Shown: piece after piece, positions 1-6,340 of the stretch
Layout: every line of letters starts with the position of its first letter
Numbering within the stretch: the stretch's first letter is position 1
Assembly (NCBI GenBank): GCA_964621845.1
Contig: CAZUOL010000030.1
Span: 1-8,310, forward strand
DNA from: CAYRKQ01 sp964621845
Lineage (GTDB): Bacteria > Patescibacteriota > Saccharimonadia > Saccharimonadales > UBA7683
Reading direction: 5' to 3'
DNA: 8,310 nt
The notes under the pieces: generated by a model
Database searches by the model: none
The model's input: only the letters and a program-made list of their open reading frames with translations
What the model was told of the DNA's origin: nothing
Position numbers and translations under genes: made by a program

Positions 1-582
1 CTCTTCGTTTACACCCGGGAACAATGGCTGTGTTCGTGGTGTAATGCGCACTATCTGACTATCCACCTTCGGTGGTGGCGTAAATAATCGAGCGGGCACT
101 TGTTCACACAGATCCGCCTCGGCATAAAACTGCACACTCACTGAAAGCATGCTATGATGGCCAGCCTGAGCAACCACCCGTTCAGCAACCTCTTTTTGAA
201 CCAATAGCACCATAGTAGTCGGCTTGTTTTCTGCCTCAAGCAGCTGCCGTATCAGATGAGAGGTAAGGTAATAAGGAATGTTGGCAACAACCTTATAACC
301 CTTGGACATGGTTGATACATCAAAATCAAGAATGCTTTGATGTACCACCTCTAAATTATCCGCTCGTACTTCATCAGCAAGCCGCGAGGCGAGCTCGTCA
401 TCAAGTTCAACTGCAACCACTTTATCGGCCGTTTGGCATAGTTTTTTTGTCAGGGTACCGAGGCCAGGCCCTACCTCAAGCACCGTATCAGTGTTCGTCA
501 TGTTTGCCACCCGCACCATAGCATTCAGTGACAGTTCGTCAAAAAGCCAATGCTGGCCGAGTGATTTTTTAGTGCGCTGCAC
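1..582 (-). CDS. rsmA: 16S rRNA (adenine1518-N6/adenine1519-N6)-dimethyltransferase RsmA/KsgA, C-terminus cut by window edge
   Basis: Dimethylates the two adjacent adenines in the 3' terminal hairpin of 16S rRNA during late small-subunit assembly, using SAM. The 194 visible codons match the family in order: an N-terminal SLGQHWLFD motif (family K-x-LGQNFL), SAM-binding motif I VLEVGPGLGTLT, the acidic VAVELD strand end, catalytic motif IV NIPYYLTS, then LVQKEVAERVVA and the LFTPPPKVDS signature. About 65-75 residues of the C-terminal helical domain are missing beyond base 1 (family about 260-270). The start is the GTG at 582: an in-frame TAA lies just upstream (597-595) and AAGGGG sits 8 bases before the GTG. 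The start overlaps the end of the upstream 163-residue ORF by 14 bases, so this is the third gene of the nudix-unknown-rsmA unit. LGQH instead of LGQN is a minor variation. Identity is very secure. Confidence 0.96.
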   Translation of the reverse strand, partial: MQRTKKSLGQHWLFDELSLNAMVRVANMTNTDTVLEVGPGLGTLTKKLCQTADKVVAVELDDELASRLADEVRADNLEVVHQSILDFDVSTMSKGYKVVANIPYYLTSHLIRQLLEAENKPTTMVLLVQKEVAERVVAQAGHHSMLSVSVQFYAEADLCEQVPARLFTPPPKVDSQIVRITPRTQPLFPGVNEE

Positions 583-1060
583 CAGTGCGACCCCTTATTG
601 GAAGTACCATAGCCAGCTCAGTTGTTGCACCAATAGCGAGGCCATGCGGAAGATACGTGGCCTGCAATTCATAAGGTGCCTCTGCCCGTACGTGCGTTAT
701 ACCTTCGATATCATTTAGATGAGAAAGTGCCGTGCTGACAAGGTTATAGGCAATGTGTGTGCGTCGTTCGACCCTCTCGAAAGAAGTATTCCCAACCAGC
801 CCGGTGCGTAGCACGCCCGTGTGCCCATCGATACTTACCGGCAGCGCACCGGCCCATACAGGTGCTGCATTGGTAGCTGGGATAATCGCCATGACAATAA
901 AGCTACCGAGCTCTTGGGTTTCGCGTACTTGTCGCATATCATCTTGCACTCGTCGCTCAGCTCCCTCGGAAATGATCGATTTTTCAGTTGCTACAATGGC
1001 AACCCCAATCGCGCGACCACTAAAAGGAGCATAAACTATTCTTTCAAATCCATAGCTCAT
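569..1060 (-). CDS. Conserved-looking hypothetical protein, 163 aa
   Basis: I do not recognise the family. The reading frame is clearly used: its ATG overlaps the stop of the upstream Nudix gene as ATGA, GGAGG lies 10 bases before the start, and its end overlaps rsmA by 14 bases, so it is sandwiched in a coupled operon. The protein is soluble-looking, with no signal peptide or membrane segment. It is rich in beta-strand-like hydrophobic stretches (VIVATE-like segments near 18-25, FIVMAIIPATN near 54-64, ELAMVLPI near 148-155) alternating with charged helices (about 35-50 and 95-118). Two Gly/Ala-rich turns, SGRAIGVAI near 14-22 and HGLAIGATTELA near 139-150, look faintly alike and could mark an internal duplication; this is only an impression. 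Context suggests a role near RNA modification or nucleotide metabolism, but nothing in the sequence proves it. Confidence 0.8.
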   Translation of the reverse strand: MSYGFERIVYAPFSGRAIGVAIVATEKSIISEGAERRVQDDMRQVRETQELGSFIVMAIIPATNAAPVWAGALPVSIDGHTGVLRTGLVGNTSFERVERRTHIAYNLVSTALSHLNDIEGITHVRAEAPYELQATYLPHGLAIGATTELAMVLPIRGRTGAAH

Positions 1061-1563
1061 ACTGCGGCCGCCTCCAAATATGCATTGAGGCGTCTAATAA
1101 TTTCGTCCTCGCCTTTCGGATTTGGCGCACCCAATAAGGTCATTGCTTCATCTAGGGTTACCCATTCGCGCCCATCATGCTCAGTATCCATCTCTTTCAG
1201 ATCCTGAAGCCACTCAGCGGCAAAATAATGTACTGTTTTATGAACATGAAATTTCGTTTTTGGGTGTATGATGTCCCAATTGATTGATCCTAGATATGTT
1301 TTAATAGCAAGCTCACAACCAGCCTCCTCCTGCGACTCGCGCTGAGCGGCTTCAGTGAGTAGCTCATCGAATGCAACGTGACCTTTTGGCAAATGGTAGC
1401 TTTTTTGTTTGTTACCTGCAGACCAGGTATCATTCTTCTTTTCTCTTGAGAGCAAAAGAACCTCTATATTATCTGCCTGATGACGATAAATGAGACAACC
1501 TGCCGATATGGCGTACGGCCAGTTTTTTGTAGCCCGGTATTCATTTGATTCATAAAGCAACAT
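1057..1563 (-). CDS. Nudix hydrolase, Ap4A-hydrolase-like
   Basis: Hydrolyses a nucleoside diphosphate linked to another moiety; the closest subfamily by eye is asymmetrical diadenosine tetraphosphatase (Ap4A to ATP plus AMP). The 168 residues carry a complete Nudix box, G-x5-E-x7-RE-x2-EE-x-G, at 61-83 with G61, E67, R75, E76, E79, E80 and G82 in place. It is preceded by SAGCLIYR (20-27) and the SYHLPKGH strand (55-62), and followed by KTVHYFAAEW (109-118), where the Ap4A-hydrolase group has a similar KxVxYFLA segment. The LPKGH-type entry to the box rather than LPGG supports the diadenosine-polyphosphate branch. Substrate remains inference. Start ATG 1563 has no Shine-Dalgarno; an extended -10 promoter lies 7 bases upstream, so a leaderless mRNA is likely. 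It is the first gene of the unit ending in rsmA and overlaps the next ORF by 4 bases (ATGA). Confidence 0.92.
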   Translation of the reverse strand: MLLYESNEYRATKNWPYAISAGCLIYRHQADNIEVLLLSREKKNDTWSAGNKQKSYHLPKGHVAFDELLTEAAQRESQEEAGCELAIKTYLGSINWDIIHPKTKFHVHKTVHYFAAEWLQDLKEMDTEHDGREWVTLDEAMTLLGAPNPKGEDEIIRRLNAYLEAAAV

Positions 1564-1570
1564 ATGGTGT

Positions 1571-1579
1571 ATTATAGCA
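1571..1579 (-). promoter_or_regulatory. Extended -10 promoter for the nudix-unknown-rsmA operon
   Basis: The minus strand reads TGCTATAAT, a perfect extended -10 (TGn plus TATAAT), in the 18-base gap between the G5-protein stop and the nudix ATG. Only seven bases (acaccat) separate the hexamer from the ATG, so the expected start point falls at or within a base or two of the start codon. I see no TTGACA-like -35 at 16-18 bases upstream, as is usual for extended -10 promoters. Confidence 0.72.
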
Positions 1580-1581
1580 GA

Positions 1582-2739
1582 CTACCACCAGCCCTGCCGC
1601 TGCCAAGCGCTATAGGCACCCGCCCAGGAGCCATAACGACCCACCGCATAGCCATTACACCACCGCATTTGGGTAATCGGGTTGGTTTGCCAATCAGCAC
1701 CCGCTGAAGACATTTTGCTTCCGGGAAGTGCCTGACATAGCCCCCAAGTTGCCCCATTGCTGGCATCTACCCGCCACCCACTTTCACGCCCCACAATATA
1801 ATCCACGTAGTCGTAATCGATTGCTGCGATGCCCGCCTTTGCCATAATGGCCTGTTTATCCGCTGACACATTGCCATTAAAGGGCCTCGAGCCAACACGT
1901 ACGACCTGGCTCACTGGTTTTTCGAGTATCACCTGCTTGATGGATTTTTTTGCAAATGTTTTGCCGTTTTTAATGACCACTTCGTAGGTAACCAGTCTCC
2001 TGCCGTTTTTCCCTTTTTTTTGCACCTGTTTGAACGTCACCGGCTGGTTAGCATCTTGAATTTGCTGCTCCTGAAATGGAATCGGCTCTTCAATCGTGGT
2101 GACTTTTTTGTCAATACTGGCGAGTGATATCTTCATACCAGCCGCAATACGTGTATTGAGCGATGGCGAAACCTCGTCACCCTCCTCGAGGGCGAGGGCT
2201 TTTTCATCAAGTAGATCTTTTACCGTGAGCGCTTGTGTGCGTAGCTTCGAGGCCTTGCCGTAGAGTTCAAAAACGACTGGTTTCGAGCGTTTGATGTAGA
2301 GGCGCGTACCTGGAGCACCCTCAAACGGGCTATCTGAGTTCTTATACTCAAATCCATCTTCGGGCTGTGGATCAAACCCAGCCGTTTCTGCGATTGCCCG
2401 CGGCGTGCGTTCAGCAGTGGTAATGGTATAGGTGTTCGAACCGTCAACCACCGTAATTGGACGCGCCCGAAATACACTCACGCGATAATCGTTCGCTAAT
2501 ATACGCGTTGCAACATTCGGTTCAGTTTTATCGTGATCGTGCAAAATAATACCGCTTGATTGCAATGCCTCGCCAACTGTTTTGGCCTGGGTGACAACCG
2601 TTTTGGTTTGACCATCTACATATACGTGCAACACACGTGCACGACTGTCAGCATCTTGTGCAAGTACGCGTGGAATCTTTTGCCACAAGAATATACTCGC
2701 AACTACTACTACCCCACCTATTATCAATAACTTCTTCAT
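1582..2739 (-). CDS. YabE/Rpf-like cell-wall protein: DUF348 repeats, G5 domain, lytic-transglycosylase-like C-terminus
   Basis: An exported peptidoglycan-remodelling enzyme of 385 residues. Residues 1-20 form a KK-plus-hydrophobic segment (MKKLLIIGGVVVVASIFLW) that is either a signal peptide, with a possible cleavage after VLAQ or so (about 25-28), or an N-terminal membrane anchor. Three DUF348 (YabE ubiquitin-like) units follow at about 36-80, 84-130 and 149-203, each starting with a basic residue plus a strand and carrying a T-x2-EAL or T-x2-DLL type helix. A G5 domain spans about 207-284, recognised by its E-x-IPF start and the G-x3-V-TYEV centre. The C-terminal 80 residues resemble small SLT/lysozyme-like folds: YIVGRESGW holds the likely catalytic Glu319, and GLCQALPGSKM plus RYGSWAGAYSAW are typical of this group. 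Cys335 and Cys361 could form a disulfide outside the cell. It is transcribed alone from its own promoter. Compared with Bacillus YabE, the 3D domain is replaced by the lytic domain. Confidence 0.9.
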   Translation of the reverse strand: MKKLLIIGGVVVVASIFLWQKIPRVLAQDADSRARVLHVYVDGQTKTVVTQAKTVGEALQSSGIILHDHDKTEPNVATRILANDYRVSVFRARPITVVDGSNTYTITTAERTPRAIAETAGFDPQPEDGFEYKNSDSPFEGAPGTRLYIKRSKPVVFELYGKASKLRTQALTVKDLLDEKALALEEGDEVSPSLNTRIAAGMKISLASIDKKVTTIEEPIPFQEQQIQDANQPVTFKQVQKKGKNGRRLVTYEVVIKNGKTFAKKSIKQVILEKPVSQVVRVGSRPFNGNVSADKQAIMAKAGIAAIDYDYVDYIVGRESGWRVDASNGATWGLCQALPGSKMSSAGADWQTNPITQMRWCNGYAVGRYGSWAGAYSAWQRQGWW

Positions 2740-2787
2740 GAATGAGATAACAAAAACAGAGGTAATGCTCGGGTTTTGTTGCTGCTT

Positions 2788-2796
2788 ATTATAGCA
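2788..2796 (-). promoter_or_regulatory. Extended -10 promoter for the G5/lytic protein
   Basis: Minus strand TGCTATAAT, identical over nine bases to the element before the nudix operon. It lies directly after the stop codon of the second Nudix gene (2800). The predicted start point is near 2781, giving a leader of about 40 bases before the ATG at 2739. That leader has no clear Shine-Dalgarno and no hairpin I can see. Confidence 0.7.
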
Positions 2797-2799
2797 TAG

Positions 2800-3261
2800 T
2801 TAGTAGATCAAACCGATCCCCACATCAACCGTCTCACTGCGGTCTTCTGGCAGGCGTGTCAACGGGAACCAGCCAATTTCTAAGATTTCTAGCGGCCGAT
2901 GAATCTTGGTCGGTGGCTTCTCGGCAAGCCGGCATTCAAAAAAGTGTATGTTTGCAACAGGCCAACGCTTCTTCTTTGGTAACCGCACTTCACCAGCTAA
3001 TCCAAATTGGTCTGGTTCGATCACCACATTTGTTTCTTCTTGCAGCTCCCTTGCCGCCGCTCGATACTGATCCTCGCCGCGATGCATCCCACCGCCTGGT
3101 AGACTCCACTTTTGTTTACCAAACGCTGCCTTGATGAGCAAAATCTCGCCATCAACAATCACCATCACTCGACTACGACGTGAATTATGAAGGGCAAAGC
3201 CAAGTACGGGCTGTGCTAAAAAATGAAGTCCCTTTAGGGTAGAACGAAACACAATATTCAT
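2800..3261 (-). CDS. Nudix hydrolase coupled to the UvrD helicase
   Basis: A 153-residue Nudix protein, unlike the one at 1057-1563 and with a MutT/ADP-ribose-type entry WSLPGGGMHRGE to the box. The box runs 57-79 with G57, E63, R71, E72, E75 and E76 present, so metal binding should be intact. The usual glycine near the end (EExG) is Asn78 (EETNV), a deviation but not at a metal ligand. An N-terminal extension of about 30 residues (LHFLAQPVLGFALHNSRR) precedes the first Nudix strand RVMVIVDGEILLIKA; a similar lead is seen in Nudix proteins annotated only as NUDIX-domain. Substrate cannot be told. The ATG overlaps the uvrD stop as ATGA, so the two are probably co-translated, a pairing that would fit cleaning of damaged nucleotides alongside DNA repair (inference). 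Confidence 0.9.
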   Translation of the reverse strand: MNIVFRSTLKGLHFLAQPVLGFALHNSRRSRVMVIVDGEILLIKAAFGKQKWSLPGGGMHRGEDQYRAAARELQEETNVVIEPDQFGLAGEVRLPKKKRWPVANIHFFECRLAEKPPTKIHRPLEILEIGWFPLTRLPEDRSETVDVGIGLIY

Positions 3262-5405
3262 GACCCCAACAGCTCCAGTGGCGCAAAGCTGCCGTTTAGC
3301 TTTTTGACGCCTCTTCCTTTAAAGGCAATAGAAAGCATTTCACCCTCAACCGCCACCACGGTACCAACGCCGAACAGCTGATGCCTCACGCGAGCGCCTG
3401 TTGCAATGTGTGGGCTTTCGTCATATGCGGGCTCTTGAGAATCTTCTGGCAAGCCAAAGGCCATCTGCGACACGTTCGCCTGTTGCACTAATGAATCATC
3501 GATGTCACTTAAAAATCGTGAGGGTGGATTGTGTTGTGATGAGCCATAGAGCATTCGAGAAGAGGCATGATACATGTACAGCTCTTCTCGTGCCCGTGTC
3601 ATGCCAACATAGCAGAGTCTTCGCTCTTCTTCCATTTCACTGGGCTCAAATAACGCCCTGGAATGCGGGAACACCGATTCTTCCATACCTGCCATAAAGA
3701 CCACCGGAAACTCTAAGCCCTTCGCAGCATGCAGTGTCATCAGGGTCACTGCACCACTTGACTGATCCATGTTGTCTAAATCTGAAATAAGGGCAACTTC
3801 TTCTAAGAATCCCTCGAGGCCCAAATCATCATATTCACGAGCTACCGAAAACAATTCCTTCACATTTTCAACCCTATCGGCAGCCTGGATCGAGCCGTCG
3901 TCTACATATTCTAAATAGCCCACTCGTCTTACCACCGATTCAATGAAGACGCTCGGCGGCTGTTCTTCTTTTACGCGCCGCAAGTCAGCCAGCACATTGC
4001 CAAACTCAATAAGGCCTTTTAGCGCCTTGCCAGAAACCACCCCTGATTGACTTACGCCAGCCAGGGCCTCACTTAAACTGAATTGACGAGCATTCATCCA
4101 ATCAAAAAAGTGCTCCAGACTTTTTGCCCCCACGCCTCGCGCCGGTACATTCACGATCCGCAAAAAACAACTTTGGTCGTTTGGTTGATACGCTAAGCGT
4201 ACGTAACTCATCACATCTTTGATTTCTTTCCGATCATAAAATCTCGTGCCACCCACCACTTTGTAGGGAACGCCATATCGTATAAAGGCTTCTTCTAGGC
4301 TTCTGCTCTGCGCGTTGGTGCGGTACAAGACAGCAAAATCTTGATAGCTCCGCACTCGTGTTTCAACCTGTGCTTTTATACGCCGTATAATGCTTTCGCC
4401 CTCTTGGGCCTCAGAACCAACCTGTACAATCTGCACTGGCATGCCACGGCTTCCTTTGGTGAAGAGTGTTTTATCGCTGCGTTGCTCGTTTTTGGTAATG
4501 ATCAGATGAGCAGCATCAAGAATATTTTTGGTACTTCGATAATTTTCTTCAAGCTTGATGACTTTGGCGCTTGGAAAATCATGCTCAAAATTAAGAATAT
4601 TCCTAAAATCTGCACCTCGCCAGCTATAGATACTCTGCCAGTCATCGCCAACCACGCATAAATTCTGTGTTTTGTTGAGCAGCAACTTCACAAGTTTGTA
4701 TTGTGCACTGTTAGTATCTTGGTACTCATCTACCAAGATGTATTTAAACTGACGCTGCCACTTTTCGCGTAGCGGCTGCTGTGTTTTAAGCAGCTTTACC
4801 GTACAACCAATGAGATCGTCAAAATCGAGTGCCCCTGCATCTCTTAGGGCGGCTTCGTAGCTAGGGAAGATGGTAGCTGCCGCCTTTTGGTTTGGCAAAG
4901 TGGCGGTTGCAGCATAGTCTTCGGGCGTCACTAGTTCGTTCTTGGCACTACTGATTAAACCAGCCAGCGCCCGTGGCTTGAATTCTTTTTCACTAATATG
5001 GTGTGTTTTACATAACTGCTTTACTACACTCTGTCGGTCGGCCTCGTCATAGATCACAAAGTTGCGAGGAATACCAATCGCCTCTCCATCTTGGCGTAAT
5101 AAACGTACACAAATACTATGAAAGGTCCCCATATATGGCATAAAGCCCCGTGGTACTTCTACAGCCTGTTGCTCAGGCTGTGCGAGTTGCCAAATACGTT
5201 CACGCATTTCTTTTGCTGCCTTATTGGTGAACGTCAGTGCCAATATTTCGTACTGGCTCACGCCTGCATCAAGTAGCAAAGCAATACGATGTGTCAGCGT
5301 TTTTGTTTTACCACTGCCGGCACCCGCCAAAATAAGCAGCGGGCCGTCAGTATGCGTTGCCGCCTCTGCTTGAGCAGCATTTAACCCCTCGAGTAATGAA
5401 TTCAT
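3258..5405 (-). CDS. uvrD/pcrA: ATP-dependent 3'-5' DNA helicase, UvrD/PcrA family (SF1A)
   Basis: Unwinds DNA in nucleotide-excision and mismatch repair and removes proteins from DNA. All SF1A motifs are present in the 715 residues: Q-type motif LNAAQAEA (8-15), Walker A GAGSGKT (28-34), Ia LTFTNKAA (57-64), DEYQD box (226-230), motif III GDDWQSIYSWRGAD (253-266), IV EENYRST (286-292), V TLMTLHAAKGLEF (554-566) and VI RRLCYVGMTRAREEL (595-609). The C-terminus (about 668-713: ARVRHQLFGVGTVVAVEG) is the Tudor-like domain of PcrA/UvrD that contacts RNA polymerase. Length fits the family (about 720-750). Motif III has Trp256 where Escherichia coli UvrD has Asp, a substitution I believe is known in other lineages. 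ATG 5405 has no Shine-Dalgarno and lies 8 bases after an extended -10, suggesting a leaderless message. It leads a two-gene unit with the following Nudix gene. Confidence 0.97.
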   Translation of the reverse strand: MNSLLEGLNAAQAEAATHTDGPLLILAGAGSGKTKTLTHRIALLLDAGVSQYEILALTFTNKAAKEMRERIWQLAQPEQQAVEVPRGFMPYMGTFHSICVRLLRQDGEAIGIPRNFVIYDEADRQSVVKQLCKTHHISEKEFKPRALAGLISSAKNELVTPEDYAATATLPNQKAAATIFPSYEAALRDAGALDFDDLIGCTVKLLKTQQPLREKWQRQFKYILVDEYQDTNSAQYKLVKLLLNKTQNLCVVGDDWQSIYSWRGADFRNILNFEHDFPSAKVIKLEENYRSTKNILDAAHLIITKNEQRSDKTLFTKGSRGMPVQIVQVGSEAQEGESIIRRIKAQVETRVRSYQDFAVLYRTNAQSRSLEEAFIRYGVPYKVVGGTRFYDRKEIKDVMSYVRLAYQPNDQSCFLRIVNVPARGVGAKSLEHFFDWMNARQFSLSEALAGVSQSGVVSGKALKGLIEFGNVLADLRRVKEEQPPSVFIESVVRRVGYLEYVDDGSIQAADRVENVKELFSVAREYDDLGLEGFLEEVALISDLDNMDQSSGAVTLMTLHAAKGLEFPVVFMAGMEESVFPHSRALFEPSEMEEERRLCYVGMTRAREELYMYHASSRMLYGSSQHNPPSRFLSDIDDSLVQQANVSQMAFGLPEDSQEPAYDESPHIATGARVRHQLFGVGTVVAVEGEMLSIAFKGRGVKKLNGSFAPLELLGS

Positions 5406-5413
5406 CTGTTTTT

Positions 5414-5422
5414 ATTATAACA
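5414..5422 (-). promoter_or_regulatory. Extended -10 promoter for uvrD-nudix
   Basis: Minus strand TGTTATAAT in the 23-base gap between the tail-anchored protein gene and uvrD. Eight bases (aaaaacag) separate the hexamer from the uvrD ATG, placing the predicted start point one or two bases before the start codon. No -35 match is evident; that position would lie inside the preceding gene. Confidence 0.72.
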
Positions 5423-5428
5423 AAAAGC

Positions 5429-6337
5429 TTAAAAGATTACCGGCAATTGATTGCTGAAATAAAGATACATGAGCGCCCCTGCCGCTACCATCAGCAGCAG
5501 TAGCAGCGCCACAGACCAATGGCTGTTAGAAGAAAGCTTTGACCAATCATGCAGCTCAGCCTGGTACTCCGCAATATCGTAGGCAGCATCTTTTTGCTCA
5601 GTTTTTTCTATCTTAACAATCCCGTCATCAGCGCCACTATCAGCTGCTGCCTCTTTTTCTTCAGTGTTATCAATTTCGTCATCATCAGGCAGTAGTGTCT
5701 TCGCCGTTGTGGGGGTAGCCTTTTTATCTACGGTATCAGGTTCAGATTGCTCGCTTGACTCTTTTGGCAAGTGCTTTGTCGGTTCTTTTTTAGCTTGGCT
5801 CGCCTTGGGATGCGTCACCTCTATCGTCTCGGGCACATCAACATCATCCACTTTAATGTGCTCGGTGTGCTGATTAGGGACAGGGTCTACACTAGCGTCT
5901 GGAGCAGGCGTGTCGTCAGGCACTACAGGCAAACGCTTCAGCTTATGCCCGCTGATACTTTCAGCAACAGGCGCAGCTGTTAGAAGATCAGTTGAGGATG
6001 CAGCAGGCTTACTCTTGCTCGCCCTAGAATCCGGGATATCCGCTGGTGTTTCGTTATAGCTCAGGCCTGCGGTTGCAGGCAATAAACCTTCCGTGTGTTC
6101 GCTCTTTTTTTTACCTTTCTTCAGGCTTGAAGGAGTATGACCCACGATATCCAAATGCGCACCCTTGGTGTGAGGCACCACCTTTTTTTGTTTTTTTGGC
6201 AATGTTGGCTTCTTGGGTTCTTCCTTAATTGTCTGCTGCAACAACGCATCGGTTTGTCGAGCCAATTCGCTCATGGCTGCATCAAGTGCCATATGTTCAT
6301 CTTGGTGTGTTGTTGCTGGTTTTTTTGTGCGCGCCAC
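5429..6337 (-). CDS. Low-complexity protein with a single C-terminal membrane segment (tail-anchored), unknown function
   Basis: No family recognised. The 302 residues divide into: an Ala/Gln/Asp-rich helical N-terminus (about 14-40, HMALDAAMSELARQTDALLQQ); a Lys/Pro-rich basic stretch (about 41-80, KKPTLPKKQKKV and SLKKGKKK); a long Pro/Ser/Thr/Asp/Glu-rich, probably disordered region (about 85-250); a short helix-like AYDIAEYQAELHDWSKL (about 252-268); and one membrane helix (about 275-295, SVALLLLLMVAAGALMYLYF) ending seven residues before the C-terminus. With no N-terminal signal, the bulk should lie in the cytoplasm with the tail in the membrane. The basic N-terminal part could bind nucleic acid or acidic protein; that is inference. 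The start is GTG 6337: AAAGG within the end of tpiA lies 8 bases upstream and the gap to tpiA is only 3 bases, so it is cotranscribed with tpiA. Confidence 0.82.
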   Translation of the reverse strand: MARTKKPATTHQDEHMALDAAMSELARQTDALLQQTIKEEPKKPTLPKKQKKVVPHTKGAHLDIVGHTPSSLKKGKKKSEHTEGLLPATAGLSYNETPADIPDSRASKSKPAASSTDLLTAAPVAESISGHKLKRLPVVPDDTPAPDASVDPVPNQHTEHIKVDDVDVPETIEVTHPKASQAKKEPTKHLPKESSEQSEPDTVDKKATPTTAKTLLPDDDEIDNTEEKEAAADSGADDGIVKIEKTEQKDAAYDIAEYQAELHDWSKLSSNSHWSVALLLLLMVAAGALMYLYFSNQLPVIF

Positions 6338-6340
6338 AGA

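Noticed and set aside
312..521. Plus-strand open frame of 69 codons
   Set aside because: Lies wholly opposite the well-supported rsmA frame; Cys/Gln/Pro-rich antisense composition and no ribosome site.
1572..1766. Minus-strand 64-codon frame
   Set aside because: Alternate frame inside the lytic domain of the G5 protein, whose own frame is clearly coding.
2220..2477. Minus-strand 85-codon frame
   Set aside because: Shadow of the DUF348 part of the G5 protein gene; no independent support.
2740..2787. Riboswitch or structured leader before the G5 protein gene
   Set aside because: About 40 bases, no stable stem and no known motif visible.
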